Shown: positions 9,601 to 20,467, numbered from the stretch's first letter. The stretch: 34,266 bases of DNA from Pelargonium cotyledonis (GCA_036897625.1 JAYMTA010000225.1:1-34266), one strand, 5' to 3'. The notes: generated by a model from the letters alone, not told the origin. A program made the numbers and translations.

Positions 9601-12600
9601 CCAATTTCAAGAGGTAACGTTGATGGTTCCATACATTTTGAATGACTATATATTTAGTTCATCTATTACACAACAATTGCATATTTTTCACGATTCAGGC
9701 CTATGTCTTTCAAGATGAACAAGGAGGATGTGTTGCATTTCTGGTAAACAATGCTTCAGCTGATGCTACAGTACGTTTCAGAAGTTTACCATTTGACCTA
9801 CCTCGAAAGTCTATTAGTGTCCTCCTAAACTGCACAACAGTCATTTTCAACACTGCAAAGGTAAATTATGAATCTACAAGGATTTTATTGAACTTGACAT
9901 TGCATTTGACACAAATCTAATTTCACTATCAACTAATTATTACACATTCTTTTTTGCTCTTTTTTTTTTTTTTCAAAATAGAGGCTCTATAGTTCAAAAT
10001 TTACCAGCAGAAGTGCTAATATAAAAGATAATAATATCATTTCACCTTCTTGCCTTTTACTTTATTCCAAATTAACACATTCTACTTCCATAAACCAAAT
10101 GTTTTGCAACTGCCCCCTAAAGACAAGGGACATCATATTTACATTTCATAAAATAAACCTAAACCCATACCTATAATAATTGGCATAGATGCACGATTGC
10201 CTTGAAGCTCTCTGCAGCAACTAGCAGGGAGATAAGAGAGTTAAGGATCAGATTTACAATAAATTTTAATATGACACAAACCATAAAAAACATTGGAATT
10301 TGCAAATTATCATCTACAAAGATTTACCGAATGTTTCTTTATAAAGGCACTTCATATTATATGAGTCATCCTACACATCTCACATAAACCTTTATCCCGG
10401 AAATCTCATGGCATTTAAACTTGTCGTTCTCTCGTATATAACATAGGTCAGTGCAGAACCCAGCAAGAAAATCACAACAACAGTCCAGACATTTAGTTCA
10501 GTTGACGAATGGGAAGAATTTTCGGATGCCATCCCAAATTTCCCAGATACTTCACTCAGATCAAATACGTTATTAGAGCAAACAAATACAACGCAAGATA
10601 CAACTGATTATCTTTGGTATACTTTCAGGTATATTCTATTCTTGACCCATATCTCCTAACACTAATTCGTAGCTTTATATACATCACTGCTTTAAATCGT
10701 ATGCTTATAACAGCTTTCAACCCAATTCATCTTGCACTGGATCAATACTTCATGTTGAGACTCAAGGACATGTTGTGCATGCTTTTACCAACAATATGTA
10801 TGAAGGTAAGTTCCGTGAATTACTTCTTAATCGGAAAGGGCACTGCAGAGTAATATAAAACTTCAAATTCTTTAGCTTATTGTCAGATCTTTGTACACTG
10901 GTCAAAGCCATTTTCATGACCAAAAAATCATAATCCAAACATGAACAATGAGAATGTCATTCTCATTCTGATTCTTGATTCTCGTTCCTGAACAAAAATT
11001 CTAATCAATTGCTACCTATTTTCTCAGGAGGTGCTCATGGAGATCGTAAAGTTAAGTCATTTACCATGGAGAATCCAATAGTATTAGCAGATGGAATGAA
11101 CAATGTATCCATACTCAGCGTCATGGTTGGATTGCTGGTAATATTTCAAATTGCATTTCAGTAGTGGCTTTCTTCATGCAATTAATTTTTCATATCTTGC
11201 ATATTAAGAGATTTCATGCATGCTTGTGTAAAGGATTCAGGAGCTTTCCTTGAGAGTAAGACAGCTGGCTTAACTGCAGTGGAAATCCGATGCGCAGAAG
11301 AAGAGTCATACAATTTTTCTAGTAATTATGCATGGGGATATCAGGTGACATCTTATATCCATTTTATTCCACAAACATATAAATTTTTCCTACAATTTGG
11401 TTGTTTTGGGATAACCTTTAGTTTAATATTACAAGTACAACAGGAGAACTCTAATATATTTTATTGTTTGAAAAAACTCATTTTAGGTCGGATTAATAGG
11501 GGAGCAGTTACAGATATACGAGGAAGAAAATCAGGATAAAGTTAACTGGAGTAAATTTGGAGCTTCTACCAATCAAACACTTACTTGGTACAAGGTAAGC
11601 AATTTAATATTCAATGTATACAAGGTAAGCAGTATGAAATATCTAGTGTTAGATAGTTTTTCTCATCTTAAGAGGAAAAGAGAAAAATGAAGTTGTCAAA
11701 AGTCAAACAGCAAAAAATAACTTAAAATTCGTTTGTGATGGGTCTATAAGGTATGTCATCTATCTTAACCTGGTAGTTGAAGGCATGATTCGAACTTGTG
11801 ACCTCTAGGTCAATCAAGCTCTGATGCCATGTGAAGGACCAACTCAACTAAAAGGTTAAGTTGATAATTAAAGGCTCAACTTTAAGTTGCCATTTCTTCT
11901 CATAAGAAGACTCGTAGAAGGTTCATCTGCATGTCATCTAAAGCTTATGATGTGTGTGAATGACCGTCTCAATTAAAAGGTCCATCTGCATGCCATCTAA
12001 AGCTTATGAAGTGTGTGAATGATCAACTCAACTAAAAACTTAAGCTAATAGTTGAAGACCCAACTTTAAGAGTAGTGGCAGGACTAAAACTTGTGATCTC
12101 TAGATCAAACAAGCTCTGATACCATGTTTTCGACCAACTCAACTGAAAGGTTAAGTTGATGAAGGCCCGACTTTAATTTTATACTAAACGAAGTGAAAAT
12201 ATGGCAGACTGTGTTCGAAGCACCAATGGGCGATGATCCAGTTGTCTTAGACTTTAGCACAATGGGGAAAGGAGAAGCTTGGGTTAACGGGCAAAGCATT
12301 GGCCGCTATTGGATCTCATTTCACACACCACAAGGAAATGCTTCACAAACATTGTACGTATAATTTCTCCCCATTCCTATATTTCTTTCACAAACATATT
12401 ATCACTTTGCTAAATCTCAGTCTATTCAATTTTAACTTGTACTAATGGCTTCTATTTTACTAGGTACCATGTGCCACGATCCTTCATAAAACCTTCTGGA
12501 AACCTATTAGTTATGCTCGAAGAAGCTGTTGGGGACCCTCTTCAAATTTCCGTTAACACCATATTAACTACTGATTTACATGAACACGCTTCGAGGCTAA

Positions 12601-12614
12601 AGCTATATGCATAA
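3620..12614 (+). CDS. BGAL6: Beta-galactosidase, GH35, BGAL6/MUM2-like (18 exons)
   Basis: Secreted beta-galactosidase that removes terminal galactose from cell-wall polysaccharides. Arabidopsis BGAL6/MUM2 trims pectic galactan in seed mucilage. Exons: 3620-3778, 6343-6438, 6546-6658, 6787-6853, 7548-7640, 7738-7881, 8384-8478, 9136-9244, 9332-9416, 9495-9613, 9699-9860, 10447-10628, 10714-10805, 11028-11137, 11234-11344, 11487-11594, 12208-12353, 12464-12614. All introns are GT-AG, and the exons join into 713 aa plus TAA (Arabidopsis BGAL6, as I recall it, is about 718). A signal peptide covers residues 1-22. The mature protein opens with [16 protein letters not shown] supplies the acid/base Glu180 and WTENW the nucleophile Glu251. 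Phrases such as [39 protein letters not shown] and [11 protein letters not shown] point to the BGAL6 clade over BGAL16. The beta-sandwich domains follow and the protein ends HASRLKLYA, with no SUEL lectin. The ATG has an in-frame upstream TGA at 3593. Intron 1 is 2.56 kb. Confidence 0.93.
3867..3985. repeat. Short direct repeat in BGAL6 intron 1
   Basis: TATGGGACGCCAAAA followed by TTGTA and TGCAA occurs twice, starting at 3869 and 3955 (86 bp apart). GACGCCAAAT also occurs upstream at 3061. The origin is unknown; it may be a local duplication. Confidence 0.5.
5927..6150. mobile_element. Diverged foldback-element copy in BGAL6 intron 1
   Basis: ATTTGCAAATAGCTCC, then ATCATCAGTATCACATTG and GAAAGTGCAGGTAGTTG, run in the same order as ATTTGCAAATAGCTCC, CCATCAGTTTCACATTG and GAAAGAACAGGACAGTG in the foldback element at 31795-32006. 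This appears to be a diverged or rearranged copy with extra sequence in the middle. Its ends are not clear. Confidence 0.45.
6925..7330. repeat. CACGACACG-type repeat tract in BGAL6 intron 4
   Basis: The tract contains ACACGACACACGACACG, CAACACGTTTAGTAATCGTG, ATCGTGTCATGTTC and CATGACACGAACATGACACG. It makes up most of intron 4 (6854-7547). Some reading frames stay open across it by composition only. Confidence 0.55.
8836..9022. mobile_element. Foldback MITE-like element, BGAL6 intron 7
   Basis: Inverted ends of GGTAGAGTTTGGAT and, from the right, GGTAGCGTTAGAAT enclose GGGAATGGGAATGAGAAT-type repeats on the left and their complement on the right. The core reads CATGACCCAAAAAACATAAT. TAT flanks both ends and may be a 3-bp target duplication. 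Total length is 187 bp with no coding capacity. Related copies lie at about 10905-11016 and 26016-26167. Confidence 0.6.
10905..11016. mobile_element. Truncated foldback MITE next to BGAL6 exon 14
   Basis: AAAGCCATTTTCATGACC, AACATGAACAATGAGAAT and the CTAATCAATTGCTACC end match the core and right arm of the element at 8836-9022. The left arm is missing. The right end lies 11 bp from the acceptor AG (11026-11027) of exon 14, so the element forms the 3' part of intron 13 and holds a candidate branch point, CTAAT at 11001-11005. Confidence 0.55.
11759..12165 (-). mobile_element. Retroelement-derived remnant with two initiator-Met tRNA primer-site words
   Basis: On the minus strand, TGGTATCAGAGC (plus-strand positions 12113-12124) and TGGCATCAGAGC (11818-11829) match the 3' end of plant initiator tRNA-Met, the usual primer-binding site of LTR retrotransposons. 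Each is preceded by a similar stretch containing GTTGAGTTGGTC and followed by a GAGATCACAAG- or GAGGTCACAAG-type stretch, and the two are 295 bp apart. This suggests a TRIM-like or nested LTR remnant. An internal unit of about 59 bp is duplicated at about 11918 and 11977. No gag or pol is present. Confidence 0.45.
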
Positions 12615-13900
12615 GGCCATAGATTCTTTAACATTCAAAGGAAGACACACACAAATACCAGATTAGCATAGCATCTACCGAATTCAAATTCACAGTCCAA
12701 CATGGAAATAGGATCAATTACAGGTTCAAACAATGTACATCACCAAGCTATGTAGTGAACAAATCACATCTATATTTACAAAAATAAAGGTCATTGCGGC
12801 ATGTTTGTGGTTCAATAATTTTGTCGAACACTTGGTGTGCACTTGTGAAGGAAAGTATATTAGCTATCACTGAGAACCAAAGCTCGTAGCGTTACGTACC
12901 TGCGGAAGGTCGAATCGCGCGTGACCTGCACAGCCATCGGTATGTCCAGATCCGGTCAAATCAGTCAGCCGGCGCCGGAACTGGGATGATATGTTTGGTT
13001 TGCGACAGTAAATTTGGCTTTGCCAATATGGGAGATAAAAGCGCTAAGCTGAAATTTCGGGTTTCGACTTGAGTTCGGCCCGCAACTTTGAGTTTGGGTG
13101 AGAAAGGGTGACTTGAGGTGACAATTATGTGGGTCGATTCGAATTCGTTTGGGTTCGAGTTGATAAAGTTGATCTGAATGTGGGCCGAAAGGATTTTGAG
13201 TTCGTTCGGAAATCAAATCAAAAGTTGGGTCGGGTTTAATTGTTTTGACATAAAATGTGTGAGCTGGTGTGAACTCGCCTGTCATATTCTCTGAAAATTT
13301 TGCTTGACAAATTTCTTATACTCTAACAACTTGTTGAAACTAATTGTATCAGTTTAAAGTCTGGATATAGTTCAAGTGCACGTGGATTTGAGTTTATATT
13401 AACGGCTTCAATCTTACACATCCCAATCTAAAAGGATTTTGAGTTGCATATTTGCCTGACAAAGTGTAACTCGACTAGATTTTTAACACGAATTTGGACC
13501 TAAGTGAGTTGGGCAAAAATATGTGTGCATATTCATTCAACTATTTTCTCTTGACATGAGTCTAATTTCGTATGACCAGATGGTTCAGATCAGTGATAAC
13601 TCACGAACTTTCGCTATATGTACAAATTAATTTGTGAGCGCTAACAAAATTTAAATTTTCCGTCAATATATGGTTACATGACAATATTGCAAGCAATTTA
13701 TGTTGTCATATATTGTGTTAATTTTTGCTGACGTGACTATAGACCGGGTTAGAGCCGCAATATGAGCCAGCCGGCCAACCCAACAACGAGCGGGTCTTAG
13801 AGGGGACTAGCTCGGATTTTATTCGGGTTGGGCCAGATTGATTCAAATTTGTTGTAGTGCTGGACCGGGTCAACCCGTAAATAAGCAATAAACAATCATC
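12615..13900. other. BGAL6 3' flank and intergenic region
   Basis: An AATAAA at 12783-12788 is a plausible polyadenylation signal for the BGAL6 gene. From about 13030 to 13260 the sequence has GGGTTCGAG/GGGCCGAAA-type degenerate words, with similar words at 13740-13880. These resemble low-complexity dispersed repeats. No gene, TIR or RNA gene is seen. The minus-strand ORF at 12965-13285 lies in this repeat-like DNA and is not credible. Confidence 0.5.
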
Positions 13901-15099
13901 ATCTTCACTCCACGAAGTTCACGTCTTCAACAGGCGAGAATTTTAGGGTTCACTTCTCTTCGCCGGAAAGCAGAGGTCTAGCCTCCAGCAAGCAACGCCG
14001 GCGTCCAGACCAGCTCCCATTTGAGTTATATTTTTTCCTTTATTTTGTAATTTTTGTTGAAATTTCGTGGTTCAGTTTGGGGATTTTTTCGAGGTTGATT
14101 CGAACAGATTTTGTTGAAGAGGAGATCGATTGAAAATTGAACTAAGGCCTCTATTTAAGGTTGAAGGTAAAGCCATCCAGGTCATGAAGGACATTCTCGA
14201 GCTCCACTGACAAAGCAAAGCAGAAGCTGTGTCCAAGCCATTACCGCAAAGCCCCTCGACTCTCCAAATTGGTATGGTACAGTCTTTATCTGTGTGTTTG
14301 CTTGTTGGGTCTTTCCATTTGGAAATTTGGGAAATTTAAGGTTCGATTAGTAGCAGAGCTGAAAAAAGAGAGCATGATTTGATGTACTGTAGTGAGAGGA
14401 AACAAAATATGTGGAACGGCCATGGCTGAGGATGATTTTAGAGAGCAATGTGCACAAATTTGACTAAGAATTGGCTGCTATGTGGAAATAATTTTTTACA
14501 AGTTATTTGAGATAGATATTGATGGTTTTACATATTTTGTTTGTTGTATTTATGAGCAGCGTGGAGAATTTGAATGTCTGTATCGTTTATGGTTCTCTAC
14601 CAAACAAGGAGTTTTGACTTTTGAGTTCATGTCAATAGATTTCAAGTGGTAACTGAACTAATTGATTCAAATTATATAACATTTGATTTATATTGGGTAT
14701 TTCTAGTTTTGTGTATTTTTACTTCATGTTGTGTTTGATTGTTCAAGTCCTTCGAATTATTATATATGTAAATTTTGGAAAGTGCTGCAATTGTCACACT
14801 AGCTCATAAGTCATAACCCGTAAAATCAACAAGTACTTTGTGTATGATAAAGGATCCTCCAGACTTTCTTCTACTTTGGAGTTTATTTTACCAATGTTTC
14901 TAATTATGAACAATCATTCCTGTTACAGTAACTTGGATGTATTGTGAGACTTTTGCCATTACATCAAGTAGGACTAATGTGCTATAAAGGAACATTAGTT
15001 AATAAATATTTAATATTTGACTAAAGCTTGTTTATCTCACCGTCTTATTTAATTGTTTAATTTATATTCGTGTAGGTAACTTGAATCTATTGTAAGGTG
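13900..15099 (+). other. Probable 5' leader exon and leader intron of the CHERP-like gene
   Basis: From about 13900 the sequence changes to the CT- and GC-richer composition typical of a plant leader, up to AAATTG before GTATGG at about 14275. A T-rich stretch then ends in TGTAG at 15071-15075, a good acceptor 24 bp before the ATG. I infer a leader exon of about 13900-14273 and an intron of about 14274-15075. A 9-codon frame including the stop (ATG 14184, TGA ending 14210) would be an upstream ORF. Transcript evidence is lacking. Confidence 0.4.
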
Positions 15100-18000
15100 A
15101 TGGATCGACAGCCTCATGATTTTGCAACGGCTTCTCCGATGACATATGCACAGCAGCAGCAGCGACAAGCAGCTAATGTTCAACAGCAACAACAATTTGG
15201 ATTTCATCCACAACACCAACAATTTCCTCCTTCAGTCCATGGTCAACCTTTCCTACCCCCACATCCTTCTCTTCAACACCCCTACCACCAGCACTTGCAG
15301 CAGCAACCACAACAACTCCTCCCTCATGCTCATCTTCTTCATCTTCAGCAGCAACAACAGCCACCATCAGCTTTCCCTCCACATATGCCTCCTCATCTTG
15401 TTCCTTCGCCTTTCCACGGACCATTTGATTCTGCTACACCAGCCCCAGTGGCTCCGCCTTCTGATCCTGAGCTCCACAAGCGTATTGACAAACTTGTAGA
15501 GTACTCTGCAAAGAATGGTCCTGAGTTTGAAGCTATGATTCGTGAAAAACAGCAAGACAATCCTGCTTATGGTTTTCTATTTGGCGGTGAAGGGCATGCT
15601 TACTACCGTTACATGCTCTTTGTATCTACACGTTTCCCTGGCACCCCCTACAATCCTTCTTTTCCACCCTCATCGATACCTGTGATGCATCCTTCGCAGA
15701 GTCCTATGATGAATTCATCTCCAATGAATGCTCCTCCTATGAATAGTGCTGCTGGTGGGGCTTCAGCCTCATTGTTAGGTACTCCTCAAATGCACCAATC
15801 TCCCTACCCTCCATTCTATGATCAGCAGCAGCTCCATCAGCACCCTCAGCCGTTTATGAGTCATGGGAGGCCAGAGTATGATCAATCGTCCAAGTCTTTC
15901 AAAGGTCTTTCTGGACCACTTCCATCTGATGTTGCAATGGAACTTGGTAATGTGCTCACCAGCCTTAGTGGTACTAAAGAGTCTATCAAAAGTGCCAAGG
16001 TTTGGTTTATGCAGAGGTCACCATTTGCACCAGCTCTAGCAGAGGCACTTAGAGAAAGGGTCTTTGCACTGGATGATTCTGAGAGGCAATTGCACATAAT
16101 TTATCTGGTTAATGACATTCTTTTCGACAGGTATTTCTGCACTATTGTAGTAGTAGTTTTTGTTAGTTATTTTTCCTTAATGATTTAAATTGCAGATTCC
16201 AAATAGTATAATGGCTGATTGAGAATCAATAGAATAATTGAGTGTAATTAGTTTGATATCGTGTTCTCGTTTTTTAAGAAATTCATTTGAAAATAGTAAT
16301 CCTTCCTTTTCAGCAATTTTTTACCAAAACAATTGCATTATGAACCAGCCACAATGTGTATGAATTGCTCATAGTTTTTGATAATGAAGTGGGAAATTGT
16401 TTTTATTAACCACATGCATCCTAAGATTCTTGTTTGAGCACCCTTTTATGGCCCGAAATGCAGGGCCATATTAAATGTAATTTGACATCACCTTGAACTT
16501 CAATCAATTTACACATTTGTTAGTTGCAAATATCTCAGTGTTTGTTTTACTTGTATTAATTTCCTGGGTTGTTCTTGGGGATATTTAAAGCTCTCTCTGA
16601 AATATGCTATGATATTATGCCTCTGCTTCTGAACAATATCTCTGCTTCATAGTGTGTCATGTCTAAAATTGTGTTGATAATACATCTCAAATAGATTTAC
16701 TGTTGTTACATTGATTCCTCACTTATTGCTTTCTCGCCTCTAATTTGGAACTTTGTGGTAACATTTTGCGATTCAAACAATGACAATGATCTTTGAGGCT
16801 TGTATTTGGCTACATAACTTTGTTCTAGGATTTAATATGACAATGACAGTGGTTTCTTGTTTAAATTCCTGAATATATAACCTCTTGGAATGCGAGCACT
16901 CTGTGTTTTCTTTGATGTTTCTTTGCTTATTGCATTTGCTTTTACACTCTTCTTGAACATCACTTTCTGCATTTTTCAGCTTACAGCGAAGGATGAACCC
17001 TCATGAACTTGATAATGAAGCCCTAGCATTTAAGCCTGTTATAGGCTCCATGCTCGCCAGGATTTACCACTATCCTCAAGACAAGGAGCAAAATCAGTCT
17101 CGGTTACAGAAGATCTTACATTTTTGGGCTTCAAAGGAAGTTTATGATAATGATACCATTTATGCACTTGAAGGAGAAATGGTTGGCGGTCCACCTTCAA
17201 AAGAGTTATCTGCTACAGGTATCTGGTAAAGAGCTTTTTGGTTGCGTTTATTCTTATAATTTATTTGAAATTCATGGTTTCAAATTCAAATCCAATGTTT
17301 GGGAAACTATGGAATTTCAAAATGACGTGGTGAGAGTTGTCAATTGAAATCTCATAGTTGATGGATGGTCTGAGTTGTATTGGATTTGAGTTGAACAAAA
17401 TCCAAAGCCAAATTCTCGGACCATCCAAACGCTGAATTTGGCTCAAATTCAGAAATTCAAATGAAATACTCCCTCCGTCCTAAAATGAGTGTCTTGTTTC
17501 ACTTGAATTTTTGTCTCAAAATGATTGTCCTATTGTGAATAGTATCATTATAATAAGTTAGTTAGTATCCTTTAACATGAGCATACAAGAGTAAATATAC
17601 CACGCTATTCCATTTCTCATTTTTTTTTCTTCTCAAAATAGATAAGGACACACATTTTGGGACGGAGAGAGTACTAGTTTCGAAATGAACCCTTAAGTTA
17701 ACTATATGGTGGTTTGTCATTGGTGTTGAAAATTCTCTTCTAAGTAGAAATTACATTTGTTTTTCTTTTGACGCAGTAGGATCTCAACAATCCACTAATC
17801 AAAATACGTCACAATGGCAACCTGATAAGCAAGGTGCCATTCCAACTCTACCAGTTCAACAGCATCCCGATAAACAAGTGCACCCTGGTCCTGCAATGCC
17901 ACCATCTTTAGCAAATCAGTCGTTTCTTCCAAGCTCCATCCCTCCAAATATATATGGCGGGTCCATGCCCTTAAATCCTCCCATTCCATCATCTATGCAA

Positions 18001-18543
18001 CCAATGCCGGCCCCAGCAGCTAACATGGGCGAAAAATTGCCTCCATATCCTTTGTTTCCACCCGGTCTTATCCCCGGAATGGTGAAAAAGATGCAGATTG
18101 GCAGTGGGGTCCCGTACTCTCCATTGAGCCCTTTGGATATCCCGACAGTGATTCCTCCATCCAGCATTTCTCCCTCGGACGTTCTTGAAAGAGTGTCTAA
18201 ATTCTTCAAGGAAATCGGAGAAGTCAACCCATCCGAGGGACCCATGAAATCCGATTCAAAAGATGAAGATGATGATTATGAGAGAGCATCTCCCGTTCGC
18301 AAGGGAGGAGCATGCATTCCACCGCCTCCTAACCTGCTGCAGGTGGACCCGGAGACAGGGACATACGCCGATGGTACTGTAGAGCGGAAGCCGGGATCAA
18401 GTAGCTCAGGAAGGTTGGGGCTCGGTGCAACAGCTAATCCAAACGAGGTGAGTCAGTACGATGATGTTTATTCGTCGTATAGGAAACAGAGAAGCACCAC
18501 ATACCATACATCCATGAGTGCAAGATCAACTGTCACAAGGTGA
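15100..18543 (+). CDS. SURP and CID domain protein, CHERP-like splicing factor
   Basis: Probable nuclear pre-mRNA-processing factor of the CHERP/SWAP-surp family. From memory, Arabidopsis At4g31200 is the closest match in layout. Exons 15100-16130, 16980-17218 and 17777-18543 join into 678 aa plus TGA. Residues 1-120 are rich in Gln, Pro and His with several short poly-Q runs. A SURP module covers about 125-172 ([19 protein letters not shown], then NPAYGFLF and YYRYML). A Met/Pro/Ser linker follows. A CID (RNA polymerase II CTD-interaction fold) covers about 275-420, with [19 protein letters not shown] and [11 protein letters not shown] segments. A Pro-rich region and an acidic stretch ([11 protein letters not shown]) follow. 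The tail [19 protein letters not shown] resembles the CHERP/G-patch-family C-terminus, but no full G-patch is visible. An in-frame TGA at 15082-15084, after the leader acceptor, supports the chosen ATG. Confidence 0.88.
17264..17461. mobile_element. Foldback MITE-like element in CHERP-like intron 2
   Basis: The left arm, TTTGAAATTCATGGTTTC then AATGTTTGGGA, and the reverse complement of the right arm, TTTGAATTTCTGAATTTG then AGCGTTTGGA, form imperfect terminal inverted repeats of about 40 bp. The element is about 198 bp and non-coding. Exact ends and target duplication are unclear. It directly abuts the Stowaway element. Confidence 0.5.
17469..17671. mobile_element. Stowaway-like MITE, 203 bp
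   Basis: The left end is CTCCCTCCGTCCTAAAATGA. The right end is TTTTGGGACGGAGAGAG, its imperfect inverted complement. The CTCCCTCCGTCC terminus is the Stowaway (Tc1/mariner) hallmark, and TA flanks both ends (17467-17468 and 17672-17673). The element lies in intron 2 of the CHERP-like gene, about 105 bp before the exon 3 acceptor. Confidence 0.88.
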
Positions 18544-18834
18544 AAAAATGAAGAACCTGCCTCAAATATGTGCCTCCAAGTTTTGTCAAGAGAACAGTAT
18601 TTGCCAGATCTTTATCTTTCTTATCCTTTTCCAATTGTCTTTTTACTGCATGTTTAGTACCAATGCAAGGTCTTCAGGTGTGTTTAAATTTGGATTTTAG
18701 AGGAATTTAACATAGATTCTTGTATGAAATAGATATGCTGTCAACAGAAAAGTTGAAACGTCTTCGGGTTGGACAAACACGCACATTTTGTTCTAAAAAT
18801 TAAAACCCGAAATTGAAACGAACCTATGCGTTTG

Positions 18835-18930
18835 TGTGTTGGATTCGGGTTGTATTTGTATGAATCTAAACAAACTCGACCCCTTGTGTTGGATTCGTGT
18901 TGTATCTGCAACCTAAACAAACTCGACCCA
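18835..18930. repeat. Two-copy 50-bp tandem repeat
   Basis: TGTGTTGGATTCGGGTTGTA begins at 18835 and TGTGTTGGATTCGTGTTGTA at 18885. Both units end with CTAAACAAACTCGACCC. The second copy is a few bases shorter. It is probably a local duplication within degenerate repeat DNA. Confidence 0.75.
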
Positions 18931-18956
18931 AACGAGATTTAGTAGGAGCACCGCTA

Positions 18957-19082
18957 TCCAGGTTTTACTATTGCCCAAACACCCCCGATTCTACTGTCCT
19001 CCAATCCGATAATATCACATCCAGATTTTACTATTGCCCAAACACCCCCGATTCTACTGTCCTCCAATTCGATAATATCACA
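18957..19082. repeat. Two-copy 63-bp tandem duplication
   Basis: Unit 18957-19019 is repeated at 19020-19082 with about two mismatches. Each unit begins TCCAG(G/A)TTTTACTATTGC and contains CCCAAACACCCCCGATTC. The high identity suggests a recent duplication. The length is a multiple of three, so the plus-strand frame from 18897 to 19262 stays open through both copies. Confidence 0.9.
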
Positions 19083-20458
19083 TCCACTGTCGGCTCACCG
19101 ACCGGTGATCGCACGTGTAAACTGACCTACCTCAGGACAAGTTTTCCAACTTCCATCACGCGCCCTAGTCATCGTGCAGTTTTAACACAACGCATTCTCG
19201 GAACTCCACAGAAGAGCGTGGTAATCACGCCCTTCATTGCGTCGTGGTTTAAGATACTGTAATGTAGATTTCTAGTTCTGGATTTGGTTCAGGTGGGACC
19301 AATGATTAATAGATCTTTCTAAGATACGTTTTCGAGCAAAACAATAACCATAGACCTGTCTGGACGATGTTTCTGCGTAAGATTTAGTATTAATGATTGT
19401 TTAGTCAATCCTAATCATCACTTTACATCATTAATTACCATTTTTGTTTTATTTATATTTTTGGATAAAAGAAAGGTAGCTTTATTGATATATAAGGACA
19501 CAACTGTTTAATTAATTACGTAACCAGGACTCAGGTTTGTCACTTTTCAAACAATGGGCAATGTCTAAATGTATTTATAAGAATCCACCCTTTTAAATGA
19601 CAAAAAAAATGCGAGAAATAAAAGGTGCAATAAAAAGAAGGGTATCGAGCAATTGTGCATTTGTTATATGTATGTTTCAAGTAAACAATTTTAGTAAAAT
19701 GATTTATATTTATAGGCAATTATTAATATCATGACTTTGGCTAATGCGGAGATGTATTCTAATTTGAGTTTACAAACAAAAGCGGTGCAAAGAAAAATGT
19801 AGATGAAGCTACTTTTGAATCTATGATAGTCTAGGCATATTTTGGCGAAATTTGGGTGGCTAGAGGGGCGAGTGGGATCTATCTTAAAAGTGGTTGTTGT
19901 TCTTGAGTGAGTTTAGTCCAACCAGTGGTGGTGGAGGATGTGCTTTCTGGACAATAACGGAGTGGGAATAGGCGTTCGAGTGGAGGAGTATCATTGTAAA
20001 GTTCGATACAAGTCTAAATAGCAGCATCGTTTCACGCTAGGGATCTCAAAGATAATGGCAGTAACTTTGGGCCAGTCATATGTGATTGTTTGTCTTCATT
20101 TCAGTCTTTTAAAAACTATGTGCTTTTTCTATTAGTCGTTCGACAAATAAAGTCACCTACGAGATAACTCAACACTCAAGCTCCACGTCGTTCGTTTGTG
20201 TAGTAAAGTGATTTAAAAATTAAAACAAAACAAAATTCCAATTGCATACAAATTTAAATAGTTTGATGACTAAAATAATACAATTTCATAAAACACTTGA
20301 TTATACTAACTTATCAAAATATCTATGTCACACAATATAATCTATTTTTTAATCGGAAAAATCCCCTATAAAATTGATTAGAAAATATTTGATAATCAAT
20401 CACAGTTCGGATCCGTCTCTTCCTTCACTATATACTGTTCACTCCTCAGCTCAGTCAC

Positions 20459-20467
20459 TATATAAAA
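20459..20467 (+). promoter_or_regulatory. Probable TATA box of the BGAL10-type gene
   Basis: TATATAAAA lies 47 bp upstream of the ATG at 20514, implying a very short leader of about 20 bp if initiation is 30 bp downstream. A second TATATAC-like word about 30 bp upstream (near 20429) could serve a longer leader. Confidence 0.5.

Larger units (their letters stand above)
18544..20440. other. CHERP-like 3' flank and intergenic region
   Basis: The first 150-200 bp are probably 3' UTR. Two tandem duplications follow (18835-18930 and 18957-19082). The stretch 19085-19262 is richer in GC than its surroundings and stays open in the frame running from 18897, with no recognised family. From 19300 to 20440 I see AT-rich DNA with no recognisable gene, TIR or RNA. 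The stretch 19770-20090 has a gene-like composition but no usable frame and may be a decayed element. Confidence 0.45.

Noticed and set aside
12965..13285. Minus-strand 106-codon frame in intergenic DNA
   Set aside because: It lies in degenerate GGGTTCG/GGGCCGA repeat sequence, and its translation shows no family features.
15146..15499. Alternative frames (both strands) over the Gln-rich exon
   Set aside because: Repetitive CAG/CAA/CCT codons keep all frames open. Only the frame from 15100 gives SURP and CID domains and joins the next exon.
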